DNA from: Thermomicrobiales bacterium
GTDB taxonomy: Bacteria; Chloroflexota; Chloroflexia; Thermomicrobiales; CFX8
Direction of reading: 5' to 3'
DNA length: 64,000 bases
Assembly (NCBI GenBank): GCA_037045155.1
Contig: JBAOIG010000005.1
Location: 744,001-808,000, forward strand
This document shows positions 59,060 to 64,000 of this stretch, piece by piece; position 1 is the stretch's first letter, and each line of letters opens with the position of its first letter. The notes under the pieces are model-generated. The model made no database searches, was not told the origin of the DNA, and worked only from the letters and a program-made list of their open reading frames with translations. The translations under genes and the position numbers were made by a program.

Positions 59060-59586
59060 CCTGATACCTCCCTGACATTCTGCTTGCTGGGGATTCGGCT
59101 GCCTCCTCTCACGATCGACATCCACGACGAAGAGTAACGGCGGCGACTTGATAGACCGCACTGCTGGGTACGGCGCGGGGATTATCGAACCAGGGTCTGT
59201 CGCCTGGCAGGATCCATCGCCTGCGCGCAGATTCAGGCGATCCGGAGCGCCTGACACGTCAGACATCTACAATAGCACGGATTCGCCAAAAGGAAATAGA
59301 CGATTGCAGCAGGAGATGCATACAATACCTCTAATTGCGTAAGCAAAACCTATCGCAGTGCGATACTATGGTCAATTCGTCAGAGGGGTCGCACGCGTCA
59401 TGCGCTCGACCGGGTGGCCGGGCATGGCAGCTCCGTTGGGGCCATTGACGGAGGGGGTATTTCACCCTACGTTCTGTGCATGGGTCATCGGTAGTTGCCC
59501 GACGTCTTCGGCAGACGTATTGCCAGCACGCCAATTCGTCTCGCCTCGTCGCTATTGTGTACTGCCACGGGTGAAAGGGGGTCGAT
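59060..59586. other. Intergenic region, nothing recognised
   Basis: Lower GC than the surrounding genes, particularly around 59270-59350. No supported gene, repeat or convincing promoter was found. Confidence 0.4.
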
Positions 59587-59904
59587 GTGTCGGCAAGAGG
59601 GCTGAGAAGTATCGCTCGCGATGTGGAGGAAGGGCGCATCCAGGGGGCCGAAGTGGCCAAGAAGCTGGAAGACGCGGCCGCTGAGGTTGACGCACTCAAG
59701 GGGGACCGGTTCATCTACCGCATCGTCGTTGTTGCGCTCGGGATTGTCGCGGTCGCGGCTGTGATTGGAACCATCCTGGTGCTGCTCATCGGCGCCGCTG
59801 CGTCGAGCGACGGCGCCCTCCAGGTTCTGACGGCGCTCGGGTCGGCCGCGGTCGGCGCGATGGCCGGACTGCTGGCTCCGTCCCCCAGAAGCTCGCGTGA
59901 GTAA
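59587..59904 (+). CDS. Small membrane protein, unknown
   Basis: A 105-residue protein from GTG 59587, 5 nt after AAAGGGGG. A charged N-terminal helix (VEEGRIQGAEVAKKLEDAAAEVDAL, read in parts) looks coiled-coil-like. It is followed by a membrane helix (RIVVVALGIVAVAAVIGTIL and on) and a second weaker hydrophobic segment (LTALGSAAVGAMAGLL). The tail is PSPRSSRE. No family assigned. Confidence 0.6.
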   Translation: MSARGLRSIARDVEEGRIQGAEVAKKLEDAAAEVDALKGDRFIYRIVVVALGIVAVAAVIGTILVLLIGAAASSDGALQVLTALGSAAVGAMAGLLAPSPRSSRE

Positions 59905-60177
59905 GCGCTACGACGCGTGACCGGCGCGACCAAAGCATCGTCTACGCTCCGGAAGGAGCCATCGAACAGGATCGACGATATCTCGGGCGCGTCGCTGGCC
60001 AGAGCGCGTCACTACCGTGACCGCAGCCTGGAGTTGCGTAATCTCGACGCCGCGGCAGACAGGCTGTGAGGTGACCCTGCTGCCCTCACCCGGGTTTGGC
60101 GAACCACTCGTGGAGCGTGCCCGGTTCGCCGCGCGGCGGCGCAATCACGGATCGTCCGGTGGTCGAATGTCGCTTCG

Positions 60178-60951
60178 CTACTCGAATCGCACGTCGCGGT
60201 TGACATCCTTATAGAGCAGGTAGGCGGCCTCGCTCCAGCCGGTGCAGTAGAAGTGCTGCGGGCAGTAGGGCCCCATCCAGATGAAGTCGTCGGGCTGAAC
60301 CTCGTGCCAGTCCCCGCCCAGCAGGTAGAGTCCCTGGCCCTCCAGCATGTAGAGCCCGTGCTCCATGATGTGTGTCTCGACATACGGGAAGTAGTTGCCT
60401 GGCAGGAAGCCGAGAATGTTGACGTTCATATCGAACGCCAGGTCGTCGGCCGGCAGGAGGTATTGCCAGTATCGCCCCTCTGTGTGTGGGCGTTGTCGCT
60501 CTATCTTGTCGCGATGACCGACAATCGGCGCTGGCACGGGCAGGTCGATCGCCTCGTAGGGCTTCTTGATCCAGATCAGCCGGCTTTCCTCGCTCGCCTG
60601 GAGAGCGTAGCTTGTGCCGGCCGGGACGTAGGCGTAGCCATGTGGCGACAGTCGGTGCGCCTCGCCGTCGATCTCGATCTCGACCGCGCCGCTCAGCAGA
60701 TAGAACAGATGCTGAAGCCCATCATCGCGGGTGGCAGTCGTTCCGCCGTCTGGCGCAAGCTCGAGCAATATCTGGGCAAACCGCGCGCCCATCGGTGGGG
60801 CGGTCTGAATGCGGACGGTCGTGTCAACGAAGCCGGGCAAGCGGCTGGCAAGGATCCCATCTGGCGGCATGACGGCATATTGCGCGGTCACGACGCCCCG
60901 GTTGTGGGCGAAGATGTTTGGCGGCAGGATCATCCGGTCGGGTCTTTCCAT
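60178..60951 (-). CDS. allE: (S)-ureidoglycine aminohydrolase
   Basis: A manganese bicupin of 257 residues that converts (S)-ureidoglycine to (S)-ureidoglycolate and ammonia in allantoin degradation. GGAG lies 8 nt before the ATG. The opening RMILPPNIFAHNRGVVTAQYAVMPPDG is the family's signature region. The second cupin motif, which holds the metal site, reads HIMEHGLYMLEGQG with the later WMGPYCPQHFYCTG. The N-terminal cupin lacks most ligands, as is usual. No other allantoin genes lie in the window, so the pathway must be elsewhere or the enzyme handles a related ureide. Confidence 0.9.
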   Translation of the reverse strand: MERPDRMILPPNIFAHNRGVVTAQYAVMPPDGILASRLPGFVDTTVRIQTAPPMGARFAQILLELAPDGGTTATRDDGLQHLFYLLSGAVEIEIDGEAHRLSPHGYAYVPAGTSYALQASEESRLIWIKKPYEAIDLPVPAPIVGHRDKIERQRPHTEGRYWQYLLPADDLAFDMNVNILGFLPGNYFPYVETHIMEHGLYMLEGQGLYLLGGDWHEVQPDDFIWMGPYCPQHFYCTGWSEAAYLLYKDVNRDVRFE

Positions 60952-61148
60952 CGTGTCTGCTCCTCACATGCGTAGCGCCGGAACAATCATCATGAACTGG
61001 TCAGGGCACCCTAGTGCCGCGACTGCGGGGCTGTCAAGTCGGGCCGGCCGCCCTGTCACGAGATTGTCGCGCGCGCGAGCGGATTATTCACGTCATCCTT
61101 ATCTATACAAGAGTATGATCCATGATCGAGAAGCAAGAGGAGGGCGTC

Positions 61149-61586
61149 GTGCACGATGAATCACCCGGCGCGCAGGACTCTGGTTCGCTCCCCGTCGATC
61201 CCCCACAGCCAGATGTGCGCCGTCTCTACCGCAGCCGCGATGACAAGATGCTCGGCGGAGTCGCCGGCGGAATGGCCAGTTATCTCGGGATCGATCCCGT
61301 GCTGTCGCGGCTCATCTGGGTCGCGCTGCTGTTCAGCGGGGTTGGCTTCCTGCTCTACATCGTTGCCTGGATCGTCATCCCCGTTGCTCCCGAGGGCGTG
61401 GTGTTGCCTGCGGCGTCGGCCGCATCGGGCCAGACGCTACGGGTGCTGGCCGGTGTCGCAATGGTCGTCGTTGGCGCGGTCTTGCTCCTGCGCGAGATCA
61501 TCCCCTGGCTGGACGAGGGGGTTATCTGGGCAATCATCCTCGTCATCATCGGCATTGGCATTCTGCTGAAGGCGGTGCGAGGATGA
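61149..61586 (+). CDS. PspC-domain membrane protein
   Basis: A 145-residue protein from GTG 61149, 5 nt after GAGGAGG; an upstream ATG (61122) lacks a site. The PspC domain (RRLYRSRDDKMLGGVAGGMASYLG ... LSRLIWVALLFSGVGFLLYIVAWIVIP, read in parts) spans about 24-85 with one to two helices. Two more hydrophobic helices (about 100-145) extend it. PspC-family proteins sense membrane stress. First gene of a four-gene operon; its stop overlaps the next start as ATGA. Confidence 0.88.
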   Translation: MHDESPGAQDSGSLPVDPPQPDVRRLYRSRDDKMLGGVAGGMASYLGIDPVLSRLIWVALLFSGVGFLLYIVAWIVIPVAPEGVVLPAASAASGQTLRVLAGVAMVVVGAVLLLREIIPWLDEGVIWAIILVIIGIGILLKAVRG

Positions 61587-62218
61587 GTGGTAGCGCGCCG
61601 CCGCCTCGGCGCGAGGTCTCGGCCGGAATGGTTCTCCTCGGTGGGCTGCTCGTCGTTGGAGGCGTCCTCTGGCTGCTTCAGGTGGCCGGAATAACTGCAA
61701 ACCCCTGGCGAGCCGCCCTGCCCGGCGCGCTGATTGCCACCGGGCTCGCGGTGCTGCTCGACGCCCGGCGAGGGTTGCACGGTGGACTGGTTTCGCTGGG
61801 CATTGTTCTGACGCTGGCGCTCGCGGCCGTCTCGGTCACCAACGTGCCGCTAAGTGGCTCGATCGGCGAACGCGATTATCGGCCGGCGACGCTGGCTGAC
61901 ATCAGCTCACCCTACGAGCTGGGCGTCGGAGATATGACGCTGGACCTGTCGGCGATCAGCTTCCCGCCGGGTGAGACGCTCGTCGTCGCCAGCGTCGGGA
62001 TGGGTCAGCTAGAGGTGATCCTGCCGGCCGGCGTTGGCACGATCGTTGACTGGCAGGTCGGCGCGGGCGACATTACAATCTTCGATTCGTTCCAGCAATC
62101 CGGCGCGGGCCGCAGTGGCGTCGAGCGCCGTGAGGGTTCGAGTGGCCATGTCGTGCGGCTGCAGCTTCTCGATCGGGGTCGGCGATATCGAGGTGCGCGA
62201 TGGGCGATAAGTCACTGA
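61583..62218 (+). CDS. LiaF-like membrane protein with altered C-terminus (probable frameshift)
   Basis: A 211-codon frame. Two or three N-terminal helices (MVLLGGLLVVGGVLWLLQVA and on) precede a beta-helix-like domain with repeating GVGDMTLDLS, GMGQLEVILP and VGAGDITIFD motifs, as in LiaF/toast-rack proteins. The current end reads LLDRGRRYRGARWAISH. One base earlier the frame would read IGVGDIEVRDGR and stop at 62210, continuing the repeat pattern. So a 1-base insertion near 62171 has probably changed the last 16 residues. It overlaps both neighbours and belongs to the envelope-stress operon. Confidence 0.72.
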   Translation: MSGSAPPPRREVSAGMVLLGGLLVVGGVLWLLQVAGITANPWRAALPGALIATGLAVLLDARRGLHGGLVSLGIVLTLALAAVSVTNVPLSGSIGERDYRPATLADISSPYELGVGDMTLDLSAISFPPGETLVVASVGMGQLEVILPAGVGTIVDWQVGAGDITIFDSFQQSGAGRSGVERREGSSGHVVRLQLLDRGRRYRGARWAISH

Positions 62219-62385
62219 ACATAACCGCTGTCGTTCTCGGACTGCTGTTCGTCGTGATCGGCGTGCTCTTCCTGTTGAACGAGTACGATCTCATCAAGGT
62301 GGACGGTTACTATATCCTCCCGCTGCTGGTCATCGGTGTCGGGGTGGCGATATTGCTGGGTAGTCGTAGCCCGGGTAAGCAATAA
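62200..62385 (+). CDS. Small two-helix membrane protein (LiaI/DUF5668-like)
   Basis: A 61-residue protein with two helices (ITAVVLGLLFVVIGVLFLL and YYILPLLVIGVGVAILLG). It resembles the N-terminal helical hairpin of LiaF-like proteins, such as the one encoded next. The start ATG overlaps the restored end of the preceding gene. Third gene of the operon. Confidence 0.72.
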   Translation: MGDKSLNITAVVLGLLFVVIGVLFLLNEYDLIKVDGYYILPLLVIGVGVAILLGSRSPGKQ

Positions 62386-62397
62386 GGAGAACCGAGA

Positions 62398-63111
62398 GTG
62401 AGACTGAATCACGGCCGGCTTCTCATCGGGATCGTATTGGTGCTGCTCGGCGTGCTTCTGATTCTCGAACGCGCGGGGATGGTTGGAAGCTTCAACGTCT
62501 GGAGTCTCTGGCCGCTCTTCGTCGTTGCCGTTGGTCTGTCGATATTGAGCAGTGGCGGCAGAGCGAACCTGGGTGGCTGGATTGTTACCGGTGTCGGCGT
62601 TGTGCTGCTCGTCCAGAGTCTCGATCTGTTCTCCTTCAACCTCTGGAGTATCTTCGGCGCACTCGTCCTGGTCGGCATCGGCGTCTCGTTCATCCTGCGC
62701 CGCGATATGCCGCTCCCCGACGGCAGCTCGCACTCGTCACCAACGGCGGGGACAACGGGCAATTCCAGCATCGACGACGTCGTCAACCTGACGACGATCT
62801 TCAACGACAACGACGTCGTCAGCGCTGCCACTGCCTTTCGCGGTGGCTCGGCTACGTTGATCTTCGGCGATGTCGATCTCGACCTGAGCAGAGCGCAACT
62901 CTCGCCGAATGGCGCAGTGCTCAACGTCACAATGATCTTCGGCGACCTGGATATCACCGTCCCGGCCGGCTGGACAGTCCGCGTTGATGGAACCTCGATT
63001 CTCGGTGATATCAAGAACCATGCGGCGTCGATCACCGACCCAACGCAGCCCGGGCTCGTCATTCGCGCCACCACGATCTTTGGCGATATCGACGTGAACC
63101 AGCGCGGCTGA
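62398..63111 (+). CDS. LiaF-like protein, cell-wall-active antibiotics response family
   Basis: A 237-residue protein. GTG 62398 is 8 nt after AAGGAG. Four helices (about 7-95) in two hairpins, each with a W-L/W-S-L/I-W-P/S-hydrophobic pattern, precede a Ser/Thr linker. The toast-rack domain (about 120-237) has the repeating GDVDLDLSRAQL, IFGDLDITVPAGW, ILGDIKNHA and IFGDIDVNQRG motifs. In Firmicutes LiaF restrains the LiaRS two-component system; no liaRS genes are present here, so the partner is elsewhere or absent. Last gene of the operon. Confidence 0.85.
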   Translation: MRLNHGRLLIGIVLVLLGVLLILERAGMVGSFNVWSLWPLFVVAVGLSILSSGGRANLGGWIVTGVGVVLLVQSLDLFSFNLWSIFGALVLVGIGVSFILRRDMPLPDGSSHSSPTAGTTGNSSIDDVVNLTTIFNDNDVVSAATAFRGGSATLIFGDVDLDLSRAQLSPNGAVLNVTMIFGDLDITVPAGWTVRVDGTSILGDIKNHAASITDPTQPGLVIRATTIFGDIDVNQRG

Positions 63112-63273
63112 CGCCAATCGGGGCGCTGTTTGCCTGTGCTACTATCGTGGCACGATACGCCTGCAGCAGCCATGGTGCCCTCCCCCGCGACGCAATCATC
63201 TGTTACTGCTGGCCCGATTCTTGCCGTAAGCACTGACATCGTGGACAGGTACCCAGATCGAGGGAGGCGAGCG

Positions 63274-64000
63274 ATGGAGAATGTCCGCAGGCGAGCGTGG
63301 ATCGTCACGGCGATCGCCACTGTCGCGCTACTGGCCCTGATCTATATCGGCTCGCGTGGTCTGCGCGACTTTGACTCATCGCTGATCGGCTATTGCGTCG
63401 CGACGATCTTCGCGGTTGCCGCGATGACCTGGCGCTACACGCTCTGGCTCGGCCGGCCGCCGACCTGGCGCTACTTTCGCGCTGGGTGGGCGAACTTCCT
63501 GTCGGTGGCGAACTTCCGCCGCTATGCCCTCATGATCCCGAAGGCATGGTGGACAGACATCTTCGGCCAGACCTTCATCCTCCGGCGCAGCACTACCCGG
63601 TGGGTGATGCACATGTGCATCTTCTGGGGTGTGCTCCTGTCGGTCATGGTGACGGTCCCGCTGACGTTTGGCTGGATTCGCTTCACCCTCAAGGGCATCG
63701 ACCACTATACGGCCTGGTTCTTCGGCTTCCCGATCTTCACCTTCCCGATCGCCGCGCGCTCCGGCTTCGCGATTTACCACGTCCTCGATTTCACCGCCGC
63801 GCTGCTCCTCATCGGGTTGGCGATCGCGTTCTGGCGGCGAATTACCGACATGGGACTGATGTCGACGCAGCGCTTTGGCTTCGACCTCGTGCCGCTGATC
63901 CTGCTCTTTGCCATCGCGGTGACTGGCCTGGCGTTGACGGCGTCGTCGACCTGGTGGGAGGGTAAGTTCTACTGGTTTATCGCGCTCACCCACGAGATCG
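63274..64000 (+). CDS. NarI-like membrane cytochrome b subunit, N-terminal part (3' end outside window)
   Basis: ATG 63274 follows GGGAGG at 6 nt, and the frame stays open to the window end (242 codons seen). It has an N-terminal helix, then RYTLWLGRPPTWRYFRAGW, and at least four more helices. Histidines in RRSTTRWVMHMCIFWG, FAIYHVLDFTAALLL and the final LTHEI are placed like heme b ligands of NarI/HdrE. The region LMIPKAWWTDIFGQTFILRRS resembles membrane subunits that accompany Hdr-like Fe-S proteins. A Fe-S partner gene should follow outside the window. Confidence 0.72.
   Translation, partial: MENVRRRAWIVTAIATVALLALIYIGSRGLRDFDSSLIGYCVATIFAVAAMTWRYTLWLGRPPTWRYFRAGWANFLSVANFRRYALMIPKAWWTDIFGQTFILRRSTTRWVMHMCIFWGVLLSVMVTVPLTFGWIRFTLKGIDHYTAWFFGFPIFTFPIAARSGFAIYHVLDFTAALLLIGLAIAFWRRITDMGLMSTQRFGFDLVPLILLFAIAVTGLALTASSTWWEGKFYWFIALTHEI

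Noticed and set aside
63376..63993. Minus-strand frame at the window end
   Set aside because: It is opposite the cytochrome b gene and is a charged low-complexity shadow.

Overview
The window is 64 kb of high-GC DNA from a free-living heterotroph. Several traits point to Chloroflexota, probably a Thermomicrobia-like lineage: blocks of palindromic intergenic repeats of the 'CHPERSEGS'-reading type, many luciferase-like (LLM) oxidoreductases, uncapped cytoplasm-type BNR propellers, and huge secreted repeat proteins without an LPXTG anchor. This placement is inferred from gene content, not from a marker gene. No rRNA, tRNA, CRISPR array, insertion sequence or prophage was seen.

Layout. 1-1.0 kb: end of a sensor histidine kinase running into tandem repeats. 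1.6-12 kb: a promoter, a leader with two near-identical structured modules each ending in a perfect terminator hairpin, then a ~3,200-residue secreted vWA/repeat protein split by one frameshift. 12-14 kb: class V aminotransferase divergent from a DppA-like D-aminopeptidase. 14-22 kb: repeat islands around a SnoaL-like gene, an ABC-2 type exporter (ATPase and permease separated by repeats), and a catalytically degenerate HtpX-like membrane protein followed by LemA. 22-26 kb: RraA-like and LLM genes divergent from a ThDP enzyme. 26-32 kb: GNAT, then an msrA / PEP-mutase-like / msrB operon for oxidative damage, and an MgtA-type P-ATPase. 32-35.3 kb: an I9-like lipoprotein and a subtilase with intact catalytic motifs but about eight frameshifts. 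35.8-41.9 kb: membrane protein, alpha/beta hydrolase, acyl-CoA ligase, LuxR-family STAND regulator and a PIN-toxin remnant. 41.9-48.8 kb: large BNR propeller, folE / ribD-C coupled pair, and a CHRD-propeller secreted protein with a clear promoter. 49-53.3 kb: GNAT, cupin, then nitrilase / formyltransferase / LLM. 53.6-59.9 kb: YrdB-like and GAP-like membrane proteins and a cluster with a DUF4255 (Pvc16-like) gene, a BNR propeller, and a free-standing copy of that propeller's C-terminal module. 60-64 kb: allE, a four-gene PspC/LiaF-like envelope-stress operon, and the start of a NarI-like cytochrome b.

The themes are cell-surface and secreted proteins (giant adhesin, subtilase, CHRD protein), envelope stress (HtpX-like/LemA, PspC/LiaF), oxidative repair (MsrA/MsrB) and accessory nitrogen/organic-acid metabolism (AllE, nitrilase, RraA-like, ThDP enzyme). 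The most unusual items are the tandem leader RNA modules ahead of the giant surface protein, the HtpX-like pseudoenzyme, and the DUF4255/BNR/free-module cluster.
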